NCBI GenBank assembly: GCA_002428995.1
Contig: DIYJ01000012.1
Span: forward strand, 41,319-105,318
DNA: 64,000 bases
Reading direction: 5' to 3'
DNA from: Flavobacteriales bacterium UBA6057
GTDB lineage: Bacteria; Bacteroidota; Bacteroidia; Flavobacteriales_G; Salibacteraceae
The translations under genes were made by a program, and so were the position numbers. How positions within the stretch are numbered: position 1 is the first letter of the stretch; every line of letters starts with the position of its first letter. Shown here piece after piece: positions 16,694 through 25,830 of this stretch. The notes beneath the pieces were generated by a model. The model was given only the letters and a program-made list of their open reading frames with translations, did no database searches and was not told the DNA's origin.

Positions 16694-18313
16694 TTATGGT
16701 TCGGGGGAAAGGGATAGATAGTGAGGTTGGGTGTTTCGTTGGATGATGCGGGCACCTCGGGCCAGGGCTTCAGCCTTTTTGCCCAGAACGTAGCCTTCCT
16801 TGGGTTTTAGAACTATTGCTCCGTGCCAGGGTGTGATCCAGTTGTCTTCTGCTTTGGTGAGGTTGATGCCGATCTTATTGGAGTGTGGATGATGCGGGTG
16901 GATGGACAATCGCACGGAGAGCGGATAGAAATCATTGAGCATCGCTCCCCAGGCATCGCTTCGCTGCATCACTTTGAGGGCGACCTCTTTGGTGTATTTC
17001 TTAAACTGGGTTTTAGAGAGTTCCGGGAAAAAGCCGACCTGGTCATCAGAGATGAATCGGTGGATGCCGTTGAACATCTTCTCGTGATACTCAGAATCAC
17101 TGATCCTGGCCTGGAATTGCTCCAGAGGCTTAGCGTGCTGATCGATCAGTCGCTGGCGCGCTCCGTCAAAGTCCTCTGCCTTTATGAAGTCTTCCAGGTT
17201 CATCACCTCCAACGAATGAAGGTCGTTGCTGGCAATGATGGAGCGTAGTTGGTCGGTGTAGGCCGTCACATCCGGGTCGTCCACCAGCACCAGGTCAGAA
17301 AATACGCGACCATCGGCACAGATCGTGATCTTGGCTCCCGGCTCGTAAATGTCCTGAATCTTGTTGCAGATGAGCTGAAGGTTCTGCAAGGCCAGCTCTT
17401 CTCCAAGGTCCGGCAACTTGCCGAGTACCTTATCCATATTGGGCGATTTGGCTGGAAAGGCAGGCAACACAAAGTGGATGGGTTGTCCCTGACTGATGAA
17501 GTGATCCACCTTGTCGATGTGCATGGCGAAGCACTGACCGCAAGGCTTGCGCAGGCACTTCTCGCTACCCATCGATTTTCGGTGCTGAAAGATCAATTCG
17601 AGCACTTTGTGAGCCAGTTCCGAATTCGAATCCTGCACGCTGATGTTTAAGACATTGCTGAACGCATCGTCCATCATGCCAAAAATGTAACCCGCGACCG
17701 GGTTTATGCCCGTCACGTTAATGGCGTTCAACAGGCTCTGAGTCTTCTCCAACGTGCGATGGGTGTTCGCTTTGCCCTCGCTTTTATCGAGAAAGCCCAG
17801 GAAGAGAAACAGCAGATGAACCCCATAAAGCGACTTAATCAGCTGCTGACGCTTGGCTTTCAAACGCGGCTTGTCCTTCGCACCCTCCACCAGGGCTTTG
17901 AACATGGCCAGGTTGCGCAGGCGGATGATCTCCGTTTCCTTGCCCACGACCCCAATCGCGTGATTGGCATCCAGCATGTAACCGGTGATGGTGGCAAACA
18001 GTGGTTCATATGGAGCAATCAACTCCATCTTACGTTGCATTACAAAGGAGAAGCGGTGTCCAACTTTGCCTTCGGGAAGGTCTTGCATAACGTTTTCCAG
18101 ATCATTGCTGATGCGTTCATACAACGCAATGATGATCTCCTCTTTCGAAGAAAAATACTTGTAGAAAGACCCCAGCGAACATCCTGCTTCCTTCGCGATC
18201 ATGCGTATGGTCGTCTCTTGGTAGCCTTTCTCCTGAAACAATCGGATGGCGGCTTCAAACAAAGCCTTCCAGGAGTTGACAGCCTTTACAGATGTGAGGT
18301 TGTTGCGAAACAT
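16694..18313 (-). CDS. Fusion: TetR-type regulator + PvcA/IsnA (DIT1) isonitrile synthase
   Basis: A 539-residue protein. Residues about 12-215 are a complete TetR-family regulator: HTH TTIRMIAKEAGCSLGSFYKYF at 34-54, then an all-helical ligand/dimer domain. After a linker with a C-x4-C-x2-C motif (253-261, CLRKPCGQC), residues about 262-530 match the DIT1/PvcA isonitrile synthase family: FVLPAFPAKSPN (281-292), KLPDLGE, CADGRVFSDL (332-341), SVRLSIHPHH (466-475) and the downstream KIGINL. PvcA and IsnA convert L-Tyr or L-Trp to the alpha-isonitrile using ribulose 5-phosphate. The next gene, 31 bp on, has a PvcB/IsnB-like domain, as in known isonitrile clusters. A synthase tethered to a TetR domain could sense its own product or act at its own promoter; that is inference. 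Usual PvcA length is about 330 residues, so nothing is missing. Confidence 0.88.
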   Translation of the reverse strand: MFRNNLTSVKAVNSWKALFEAAIRLFQEKGYQETTIRMIAKEAGCSLGSFYKYFSSKEEIIIALYERISNDLENVMQDLPEGKVGHRFSFVMQRKMELIAPYEPLFATITGYMLDANHAIGVVGKETEIIRLRNLAMFKALVEGAKDKPRLKAKRQQLIKSLYGVHLLFLFLGFLDKSEGKANTHRTLEKTQSLLNAINVTGINPVAGYIFGMMDDAFSNVLNISVQDSNSELAHKVLELIFQHRKSMGSEKCLRKPCGQCFAMHIDKVDHFISQGQPIHFVLPAFPAKSPNMDKVLGKLPDLGEELALQNLQLICNKIQDIYEPGAKITICADGRVFSDLVLVDDPDVTAYTDQLRSIIASNDLHSLEVMNLEDFIKAEDFDGARQRLIDQHAKPLEQFQARISDSEYHEKMFNGIHRFISDDQVGFFPELSKTQFKKYTKEVALKVMQRSDAWGAMLNDFYPLSVRLSIHPHHPHSNKIGINLTKAEDNWITPWHGAIVLKPKEGYVLGKKAEALARGARIIQRNTQPHYLSLSPEP

Positions 18314-18399
18314 GGTGCAGAAATGAACATGTTCATTCGGGATAAAGTTCGCAACTTAATTGATACCATCTTTTTTGAGACGATGAGCGGACGTTTGTC

Positions 18400-18780
18400 G
18401 AATCAGGTGATTGGATCATTAGATAATCAGATAATCAGACAATCAGATGATTAGATGATGGATTTGGGCAGAGTTTGAAGCTGGCCTTTTCCTTTTTGGG
18501 GTACCGGATCCAAGGGAAATTGCGTGTTGGCTTTGAGTAACGATTTTAGCGCCACTGCTAAAACTGTGGTGACACACGGTTTGCTCTACTTTGTGTCCTT
18601 CGGTCGCTGATCGCATGTCGCCTCGAGCTTTAGCGATAGGAGTGGCTTCCACGAAGGCGGTCAAGACAATGCAGAAGGAGGAAAAATCATTAACTCCACC
18701 CATCGGATGGACAAGGTAAACATGTAGATAGTCATTTCACCTAATCACCTAATCACCTAATCATCTGATTATCTGATCAC
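18400..18780. repeat. Dispersed element copy A bounded by inverted ATCAGAT arrays
   Basis: The left flank (18400-18461) is a run of units such as AATCAGAT, GATTAGAT and GATAATCAG. The right flank (18738-18780) carries the reverse complement (CACCTAATC repeats, then ATCATCTGATTATCTGATC). The interior includes GGCAGAG, GGCCTTTTCCTTTTTGG, GATCCAAGGGAAATTGCG and GCTCTACTTTGTGTC, shared in part with copies at 24296-24530 and 56112-56421. It fills most of the 605-bp gap 18314-18918; nothing else is visible there. It has no convincing coding capacity, so it looks like a non-autonomous MITE-like element. Confidence 0.6.
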
Positions 18781-18918
18781 CCCACGGCTTCGCTGGTCTC
18801 GTTCCTAAAGCCTTTGTATGCGTTCCTGAATTATTTGTCCTTCTTTATTGAGTTCTGCTGTGGTGTACACATTCATTGAACTATCTTACGAGTGCAAAAC
18901 CTCTACTGAACTATTCCT

Positions 18919-21900
18919 ATGCGGCTTTCAGCGGTGCTCTTTGTGAGTTTGTTGTGGCTATCTGCAGTCAACAGTGTGTGGGCTCAGGGTGAAGCCAACA
19001 TGTGGTATTTTGGTGGTAAGCATGCGCTGGATTTCAACAGTGGAGCTCCGGTGCCTGTTTTGAACAGCGCCATGGACGCTCACGCATGCGCTGCTTCTAT
19101 TTCAGATGCTAACGGAAATCTCCTCTTTTACACGAACTCCGAAACAATCTGGGATTCGTCACACCAAGTCATGCAAAATGGTGCAGGATTGTTGGGTTCT
19201 ATATCCTATGTTCAATCAACGATCATCATTCCAAAACCTGGGAATCCGAATGTCTACTTCGTGTTTCACAGTGCTCCCCTAGGCCCTCCTTCCTGGATTT
19301 ATGATGAGCTCTATTATTCGGAGGTGGACATGACCTTGAATGGAGGCCTTGGCGGAGTTACCAGCAATAAGAATATTCTCCTATCCGATAAAACATTTCC
19401 ATTCCTAACAGCAACCAAACATGCCAACGGTATCGACTTCTGGCTGATTACGTACGGTTTTGACAATGGTCTTACGAACGTGTACCGCAGCTTTTTGATC
19501 TCTGCCTCAGGCGTAAGCACTGCTCCAGTTACCTCTGTGAACGGATCTTGGCCTCAAAACGGAATCATCAAGGTTTGTCCAAAGGGGAACAAAGTCGCTC
19601 TTTCCGGGGGCATGACTCAGTATCCAAGTACGGCTAGTATGCTGGTCATGGATTTTGACGATCAATATGGAACTCTGTTCAATCCCGAAGTTTACCCTTT
19701 GGTAAACACGGGTGGTGGTGGGGGGATTGGAGGCATTGAGTTTTCACCTTGTGGCGACTTGCTCTACTATGCTGCATTGGATACCGTAACGTCAGGGGGA
19801 CCTCAAGCAAGTGGTCTGTTTCAGATGGATCTTTCTCTGGGCTCGCCAACAGCCATTGCGAACTCGATCACTTTGATATCGAATCCTTCGTATTCCTTCT
19901 TGCTGCAATTGGGGCCAGATCGGAAAATCTATGCATCCACCCTCGTTCAGTCTCTAGACACCCTATCAGTGATCCAAAACGCTGATTCCATCGGTTTAGC
20001 TTGTAATTACGCTCCTCATTCTCTGCATTTAGGCGCTCCTACCAGCTGGGGAGGAGTTGGATCACCACCGAACTTCATCTCGTCCTACTTTGAGTGTCCA
20101 CACATCTTTGTGGAAGACACTTGCAAGGGCGATTCTACCAAGTTCACCCTGCACGCTTCGCTCGAGGCTGATTCAGCGGTTTGGAACTTTGGGGACACGG
20201 CCAGCGGTGCGAACAACGCAGCTACCGGTGATCCGGTGTATCATGTCTTCTCGGATACGGGAAGCTATGAGGTTTCGGTGATCCGGTACTTTACTGGATT
20301 CAACGGCACTGCAAGCTACCTGGATTCGGCTTTTGATACTGTAACGGTAACCATCCACCCTGCCCCCATCATCAGCCTCGGAAACGACACTACCATTTGC
20401 GATGGTGATTCGCTCACGGTGATGAGCTCGAATACCATGCTGAGTATGACGTATCTGTGGAGCGATTCGAGTACGTTGGAGTTTCTGCCCATTACAGAGG
20501 CTGGCACTTACTACGTAGCTGTGAGCACGGTTTGCGGAGTAGACTATGATACCATTGTGGTGGATAGCCTGCTTCCCTCTACTGTTGATCTTGGCCCGGA
20601 TACGATCCGGTGCATCGGTGATACCGTTACCTGGGATGTTCCTTTTGCGGGAGGCAGCTATCTCTGGCATGACAACACCACGGATTCGGTATACCACGCC
20701 ACCACCACAGGTTGGTATTCGGTGACGGCAACGGGAATGTGCGGAACCGCGCATGATTCTGCACACCTCACGTTCATGGCGCCTCCAAGCTCCAACATGC
20801 CAGCCGATACGGCCTTCTGCATCGGAGGGAGCGCGGAATTCATTGTTCAGGGAGACAGCATGATGGGCTACCTCTGGAGTACCGGGTCGATAGACACAAG
20901 CATCACCGTGAGCACTACCGACACCTTTTGGGTGCAGGCCTGGAACGGGTGCGACACCTTGTTTGACAGCTCGATGGTGTTCGTTGATGAACCTCTGACG
21001 ATTAACCTGATGGACGATACTGTAGCCTGCGTTGGAAACAGCGTGGTGTTAGATCCTGACGTTCCGGGAAACAATGCCTACCTCTGGAAAAACGGCAGCA
21101 CGGCAGACACGCTGCGCGTGAATGCTCCGGGCGCCTTCTGGGTGGAGATTACCAACACCTGCGGGACTTACTACGATACCACGGTGGTGTTCTACGAACG
21201 ACCTCCGGACATTGCCCTGCCGGATGAAGAAGTGATCTGCGTTGGTGATACTTTAAGGAAAGACGTGACTTTTTCGAGGTCTTCCTACGCATGGAATACG
21301 GGCGACACTTCCGCGCAGGTGGCCTTTCACAGCGCTGGTCTCTACATTGTTACCGTAACCAATCTCTGCGGGACGAAGGTTGATTCCGTTTCGCTCCGGC
21401 TTGATTATCCATTGGATATAGACCTTGGAGCTGATTACAACCTGTGTAAGGGCGAGACTCTATCGCTGGATGCTACCGCTCCTGATAATCCTCAGTATCG
21501 CTGGAACACGGGAAGCGACTCAGCGCAGATTGTTCTGAGTGAGGAAGGTCTCTACCGTGTTACTGTTACCAACGCTTGTGGTGATTTCATTTCACAAACG
21601 GCTGTATATGTTTGGACGGAGCCCAAGATTTCGATTCCATCTGATACTGTCTTGTGTGGAGATGTCACCTGGACCATTGAGGCAGAGACGGTCTACCCCT
21701 TTTACGAATGGCATGATGGTTCATCACAGCCGAGCTTCACCGTCACGAGTGATGGTACCTACTCGGTGTTCATCAACAACAGCTGTGGCAGCATCCGTGA
21801 TACGGTGCATGTGACGTACCGGGACTTACCTTCCGTAGACCTTGGGCCTGACACCATCGTGTGTAAATCCATCGCTCCGGTTATTCTCAATGCCTTCTCA

Positions 21901-22314
21901 GGGAGTGCATACACCTATGAATGGCAAGATGGGAGCACAAACTATCGCATGGTGGCGGCTGAATCAGGAAGGTATGCAGTCACTGTCAGGGATAGCGCTG
22001 GCTGTGCCGCTCAGGATGAGGTGTATCTGGGTGATTGCCCCATCATTGTATGGGTGCCCAATTCCTTCAGCCCCAACGGTGACGGTTTAAACGAAGTGTT
22101 TTTACCGAAAGTCCGCAATGTGAACGATTACCTGCTGCGCATTTATGATCGCTGGGGGCATCTTGTGTTTACCGCGAACGAACCCGAGCAGGGCTGGGAT
22201 GGAAAACTCAGAGGAAAGCCCGTACAGGTGGGTGTTTACAGCTATATGTTGGTCCTCTACTCTGATGAGGTGGGCGAGCAAAAGCTTACTGGGAAGGTTA
22301 CTTTGTTAGAGTAA
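18919..22314 (+). CDS. Large secreted Ig/PKD-repeat protein with gliding-motility type B T9SS C-terminus
   Basis: A 1131-residue protein with a signal peptide (VLFVSLLWLSAVNSVWAQ). Residues about 25-390 resemble the N-terminal region of T9SS surface proteins that follow a propeller-like pattern. A PKD-type stretch (SAVWNFGDTASGANN) lies near 420. From about 490 to 1035 there are repeated Ig-like modules of about 80 residues, each with a Cys in a pattern like LGPDTIxCxGD and a YxWxxGS strand. The last 90 residues are the CHU_C/type B sorting domain: VPNSFSPNGDGLNEVF, then IYDRWGHLVF and GWDGK. Expected to be displayed on the surface, likely an adhesin. The Cys residues probably pair within modules. 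Confidence 0.88.
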   Translation: MRLSAVLFVSLLWLSAVNSVWAQGEANMWYFGGKHALDFNSGAPVPVLNSAMDAHACAASISDANGNLLFYTNSETIWDSSHQVMQNGAGLLGSISYVQSTIIIPKPGNPNVYFVFHSAPLGPPSWIYDELYYSEVDMTLNGGLGGVTSNKNILLSDKTFPFLTATKHANGIDFWLITYGFDNGLTNVYRSFLISASGVSTAPVTSVNGSWPQNGIIKVCPKGNKVALSGGMTQYPSTASMLVMDFDDQYGTLFNPEVYPLVNTGGGGGIGGIEFSPCGDLLYYAALDTVTSGGPQASGLFQMDLSLGSPTAIANSITLISNPSYSFLLQLGPDRKIYASTLVQSLDTLSVIQNADSIGLACNYAPHSLHLGAPTSWGGVGSPPNFISSYFECPHIFVEDTCKGDSTKFTLHASLEADSAVWNFGDTASGANNAATGDPVYHVFSDTGSYEVSVIRYFTGFNGTASYLDSAFDTVTVTIHPAPIISLGNDTTICDGDSLTVMSSNTMLSMTYLWSDSSTLEFLPITEAGTYYVAVSTVCGVDYDTIVVDSLLPSTVDLGPDTIRCIGDTVTWDVPFAGGSYLWHDNTTDSVYHATTTGWYSVTATGMCGTAHDSAHLTFMAPPSSNMPADTAFCIGGSAEFIVQGDSMMGYLWSTGSIDTSITVSTTDTFWVQAWNGCDTLFDSSMVFVDEPLTINLMDDTVACVGNSVVLDPDVPGNNAYLWKNGSTADTLRVNAPGAFWVEITNTCGTYYDTTVVFYERPPDIALPDEEVICVGDTLRKDVTFSRSSYAWNTGDTSAQVAFHSAGLYIVTVTNLCGTKVDSVSLRLDYPLDIDLGADYNLCKGETLSLDATAPDNPQYRWNTGSDSAQIVLSEEGLYRVTVTNACGDFISQTAVYVWTEPKISIPSDTVLCGDVTWTIEAETVYPFYEWHDGSSQPSFTVTSDGTYSVFINNSCGSIRDTVHVTYRDLPSVDLGPDTIVCKSIAPVILNAFSGSAYTYEWQDGSTNYRMVAAESGRYAVTVRDSAGCAAQDEVYLGDCPIIVWVPNSFSPNGDGLNEVFLPKVRNVNDYLLRIYDRWGHLVFTANEPEQGWDGKLRGKPVQVGVYSYMLVLYSDEVGEQKLTGKVTLLE

Positions 22315-22323
22315 AGCGTGCAA

Positions 22324-22346
22324 GATCAAAGGATCAAGGATCAAAG
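22324..22346. repeat. GATCAAA/GATCAAG short array
   Basis: Three copies of a GATCAA(A/G)G unit follow the stop of the type B T9SS gene. Same family as 16650-16685 and 40088-40117. Confidence 0.6.
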
Positions 22347-22607
22347 TGTGAAGATTGGAGAGTAACTGCGTGGCGTATCCGAACATGGTGGTGGGTTCTT
22401 CAGAAAGCTGGATACTTCTGAGTGTCTAGAAATCAGGTGTTTTTGATAATTAACAACCTGCCAGCCTACCTTTTCCCATTCTATGACGTCTGGACTATCT
22501 AAACAAACGATAAACCAATCGGTTAGACATCAATTACTGAAAAGCTTGTTAAAATGGCTTCAGCAAGTGCAGAAGCTTTTTTTGATTTGCACACTCAAAC
22601 AAATTCT

Positions 22608-24161
22608 ATGAAAAAAATCTACACAGCTACGCTTGCCGCTTTAGGTCTCGCGTTGGGCGTTAACGCCCAGAGCCTCAACATCAAAGATGCGGGGGACAAT
22701 CAACCAATGGAGCATGTACAAAGAACTCCAGACCGCTCCGGACAATTGAATAACGATGCTTCAAGAGGTACAAACACATGTTCAACAGTACTCGAATGGG
22801 CACTTCAGCGCTCTTTTGACGGAACCAACTTTAGCTACTTCGTAAGAAGACTGGAAAATGACACCAACGGATACATCCAGGGATGGTCTACTTACTTCGA
22901 TGTTCCTGCTGGTGGATCTGTAGAAGTGGATGCCATTACATTCTTTGCACGATCTGCTCGCGCGGATTCTGCTGACGTTGATGTAGCAGTTGCTATTTTC
23001 AATGTTGACCAAGACGGAAACCCAACGGGTAACCCACTTGGTGGTGGAATCGTTACTGTTGGTGAATATACTGGCGGTACGATCGATGGTTTCGAGCAAA
23101 CTGCAACGTTTAATGCTGTGACGCTGACCGATGACTTTGCGATTGCTGTCATTCCTCAGGCTACAACATCCGGAGACTCTATCGATGTATTGAGTGGTTT
23201 CACAGGAAGCGGTTTGAACGACTTCCCTACTGCTTACCTGTTGCCTGATCAAAACGGTAACTCACAGTGGTTCAACGGATCTTTGTTCCAGAACAACCTC
23301 GGAGCTCGTATTCTTCACGTTTACCCATCTATTACTTATGACGCTTCCAACAGCATCAACACAAGCGTAACTGAGCTTTGTACTGCTGATGAAGCTGTTA
23401 CACTGAACGGTGATGAGCCAGTTTGGATTGCAAACCAGTACTGGTCTGTAGAAGGCTACATCGCTTCAAGCTCTACTTACTGGGCTATTGACGGTACATT
23501 CGGTGACAATCCTACTGCTGATTCAGTTCACACATTCGCTGATCCTTCAGTAGACTACACCATCATGCGTCACGATTCTATTACCATGCTGTCTGACTTC
23601 AGCACATGCCTCGTAACTGAAACAGCTACGATTGACGGTGGTGCTATGGCTACCGATGAGTCAACCGGTGATTTGGCTAGCGGTGCTGATAAAGATGAAG
23701 CTTGTGACAATGGTCCTGGTACAACTATGATCTACAACCAAGCAGGTGTTGATGTATTCTACAACACTGAATTCATTGAGTGTACACCTAGCTACGTAGC
23801 TGAAGGTTTCTACTCTGATGGAGACACTTGGTGGGAAATTGGAGCCAACGGTGCGCTTGCTAACAGCGGTGAGTGTGGTTCTGACACTGCAAACTCTATT
23901 ACCGAGATTGCAGCTAATGACGTTAAGATCTTCCCTAACCCAGCCAACGCTACACTTTCTGTAAAGGTTGACGGATTCTCAGGAGATGAGACTTACAGCA
24001 TCATCGATCTTTTGGGTAACACTGTAGTAACCAACGGTCGTCTCGGCATCACCAGCGGAACTACTGATATCGATGTAAGCAAGTTCGAGAGCGGTGTTTA
24101 TACCCTCGTGCTCGTAGGTAGCTCTGCAAGCATCAACAAGACCTTCACCATCGTGCACTAA
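22608..24161 (+). CDS. Secreted protein with type A T9SS sorting domain
   Basis: A 517-residue protein. The ATG at 22608 opens directly into a signal peptide (KKIYTATLAALGLALGVNAQ); 18 upstream codons are also open but not signal-like. The mature part is acidic and beta-rich, with no family I recognise; a middle segment around FFARSARADSADVDVAVAIF suggests a jelly-roll-like domain. The C-terminus is a type A sorting domain: VKIFPNPANATLSVK, then YSIIDLLGNTVVT and SGVYTLVLVG. Codon choice is notably uniform (GCT, GTA, AAC), which suggests high expression. A strong terminator follows 25 bp after the stop. Confidence 0.87.
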   Translation: MKKIYTATLAALGLALGVNAQSLNIKDAGDNQPMEHVQRTPDRSGQLNNDASRGTNTCSTVLEWALQRSFDGTNFSYFVRRLENDTNGYIQGWSTYFDVPAGGSVEVDAITFFARSARADSADVDVAVAIFNVDQDGNPTGNPLGGGIVTVGEYTGGTIDGFEQTATFNAVTLTDDFAIAVIPQATTSGDSIDVLSGFTGSGLNDFPTAYLLPDQNGNSQWFNGSLFQNNLGARILHVYPSITYDASNSINTSVTELCTADEAVTLNGDEPVWIANQYWSVEGYIASSSTYWAIDGTFGDNPTADSVHTFADPSVDYTIMRHDSITMLSDFSTCLVTETATIDGGAMATDESTGDLASGADKDEACDNGPGTTMIYNQAGVDVFYNTEFIECTPSYVAEGFYSDGDTWWEIGANGALANSGECGSDTANSITEIAANDVKIFPNPANATLSVKVDGFSGDETYSIIDLLGNTVVTNGRLGITSGTTDIDVSKFESGVYTLVLVGSSASINKTFTIVH

Positions 24162-24186
24162 GCACACGGTTCGATAAACTGAATAA

Positions 24187-24217
24187 AAGGCTGCCTCTTT
24201 GAGGCGGCCTTTTTTTA
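24187..24217 (+). terminator. Intrinsic terminator
   Basis: AGGCTGCCTC, loop TTT, GAGGCGGCCT, then a T run. It directly follows the T9SS gene ending at 24161. Confidence 0.9.
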
Positions 24218-24295
24218 TTTCCTCATGCGCATCATCATATTTAGTGATCATCATCTAATTGATTGTTCCCATGTTTACCCTGGAGAGTGGGTTGG

Positions 24296-24530
24296 GATCA
24301 GATAATCAGACAATCAGACAATTAGATGATTAGATCATCAGATGATTAGATGATGAATTCGGGCAGAGTATGGAGTCGGCCTTTTTCTTTTGGTGGACAT
24401 CGGATCGAAGGGGAATTCCGCGTTGGCTTGGCGCAGCAAACGCCACCTGTTGGATACTCCACGTTAAACACGCAGACAATCAGATGATCCAATGAACTGA
24501 TCATCTGATTGTCTAATCATCTAATCAGCC
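24296..24530. repeat. Dispersed element copy B bounded by inverted ATCAGAT arrays
   Basis: The left array is at 24296-24355 (GATAATCAGACAATCAGAC units) and the inverted right array at 24474-24530 (ATCATCTGATTGTCTAATC). The core between them (GGGCAGAG, GTCGGCCTTTTTC, ATCGGATCGAAGGGGAATTCCGCG, GTTGGC) matches copies A and C. It occupies most of the gap 24162-24814. Confidence 0.6.
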
Positions 24531-24630
24531 ATCCTTCCTCCACAACAAAAAACGGTCGTTCACAACAATCTGAAATCCATCACAAGTGGCTCTCTTATGT
24601 TCGGAGAACCAATACCCCCGTTAACCCCTA

Positions 24631-24665
24631 AAGCCGCGTAGCGTCCTACCTACGTGGCTTTTTTT
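24631..24665 (+). terminator. Orphan intrinsic terminator
   Basis: AAGCCGCGTAG, loop CGTCCTAC, CTACGTGGCTT and TTTTTT form a textbook terminator, but no recognised plus-strand gene ends upstream: it lies about 450 bp past the terminator of the T9SS gene. A 14-codon frame (MFGEPIPPLTPKAA) ends inside its left arm. It may close a small RNA or act as a leader/attenuator ahead of the tail-tube genes. Confidence 0.75.
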
Positions 24666-24814
24666 ATGGCTCCATTTTGGGTAAAAAAGGCGTTAAAGAA
24701 GGCTGGTAATGGCCCGTTTTGAGGTCACGCTGCGAGTCATCCGTATGTGTGTGCACTCCTTGTTTGTTCTATCATTGTGATTCACATTTCAATAAACCCT
24801 CAACTCTTTTTATC

Positions 24815-25282
24815 ATGGCTTCTAATGACGGATCAGTAGAATCGCAAACTGTTTGGCCTTTACCTAAGTTTTCATTTTCAGTGAATTTTGGAACTCAGGG
24901 CGAAAACTTGTCTTTTCAGGAGGTTTCTGGCCTCGAAACCGAAACTCAGGTGATTGAGTACAGACACAGCAACAGCAATGTTTATTCCCCGATCAAAATG
25001 CCTGGATTGGCTAAAGTTGGAAATGCGGTGTTCACGCGCGGCATCTTTGTGCAGAACAACGACTTCTGGAGGTGGTATTCGCAGATCAAAATGAATACAA
25101 TTCCACGCCAAACCGTAACCATCAGTTTACTGGATGAAAATGGCAAGACCACCATGCAATGGACGCTCTCCAATGCGTGGCCTACTAAGATTGTCTGCAC
25201 CAACCTCAATGCTAATGCGAATGAGGTGGCGATCGATACATTGGAGGTGGCCTTCGAGACTATGAGGATTAAGAACAAGTAA
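24815..25282 (+). CDS. gp19-like tail-tube protein (contractile injection system type)
   Basis: A 155-residue protein of the T4 gp19-like tail-tube family (Afp1/Pvc1 type). Recognisable features are PLPKFSFSVNFG at the start, FQEVSGLETETQVIEYRHS (about 40-58), the PGLAKVGNAVFTRGIF strand, WYSQIKM, VTISLLDENGK and the closing LNANANEVAIDTLEVAFE. In extracellular contractile injection systems these proteins stack as hexamers into the inner tube. The ATG at 24815 matches the family's usual N-terminus; the 32 open codons before it are Cys-rich and unlikely. A paralog follows after 39 bp. No sheath, baseplate, spike or AAA ATPase gene is visible anywhere in the window. Confidence 0.88.
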   Translation: MASNDGSVESQTVWPLPKFSFSVNFGTQGENLSFQEVSGLETETQVIEYRHSNSNVYSPIKMPGLAKVGNAVFTRGIFVQNNDFWRWYSQIKMNTIPRQTVTISLLDENGKTTMQWTLSNAWPTKIVCTNLNANANEVAIDTLEVAFETMRIKNK

Positions 25283-25321
25283 GTTATCAATGACAAGACA
25301 TTGTTCTTTAAATAGCTTCCA

Positions 25322-25762
25322 ATGAACGGTATTGATCCATGGCCCTTGCCAAGGTTTAAATATGAAGTCACTTTAGGGCATCAGCAAATTGCTACCTCCT
25401 TTCACAAAATCCAGGGACTACAGGTGGTTTCAGCTGGGGCTCAACAGCCTCTGAGGTCGGTCATCGTCAGTGCTGGTGAAACAGGAGGTAAATCACCCGC
25501 TTCAGACGGCACCACTGTGCTGATGAGTCGCGCCATCTTTCAGCAGGACCAGCTCCTGGAGGAACTGCTTACTCAGGTTGGCAGTGAGGTGCCTGTTCGT
25601 GTGCAGCTGCTGGACGACAAGGGCGATCCTGTGATTACATGGGTTCTGGTGGACTGCGTACTTGCGGGGATCTACTTTGCCGACCTGGATGCCTCTGCCA
25701 ATGAGGTGGCCGAATACACGCTGGAGTTTAGCTGTAGTTCGATCGATGTGAGTGTCGAATAG
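25322..25762 (+). CDS. Second gp19-like tail-tube protein, paralogous
   Basis: A 146-residue paralog of the preceding product. Shared framework: PWPLPRFKYEVTLG at the start, FHKIQGLQVVSAGAQ, the MSRAIFQQDQLLEELL helix, VRVQLLDDKGDPVITWVLVD and ASANEVAEYTLEFSCSS at the end. It is shorter in the loop region and carries a Gly/Ser-rich segment (GETGGKSPASDG) where the first has YRHSNSN. Injection systems commonly encode two or three tube paralogs, one contacting the baseplate, and this pair fits that pattern. It is followed by a terminator, so the two genes form a closed unit. Confidence 0.83.
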   Translation: MNGIDPWPLPRFKYEVTLGHQQIATSFHKIQGLQVVSAGAQQPLRSVIVSAGETGGKSPASDGTTVLMSRAIFQQDQLLEELLTQVGSEVPVRVQLLDDKGDPVITWVLVDCVLAGIYFADLDASANEVAEYTLEFSCSSIDVSVE

Positions 25763-25830
25763 CAAGAGCCTGTCTCCTCCATTTACAGGAGATGGTCAAA
25801 TGACTCCGTGTGCTCAAAACAAGTTAACAA

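Noticed and set aside
18400..18780. Possible CRISPR array
   Set aside because: Units are short, degenerate and contiguous, with no spacers of constant length and no cas genes nearby.
24815..25762. A full contractile injection system or prophage
   Set aside because: No sheath, baseplate, spike, capsid, integrase or lysis gene is present on either side.
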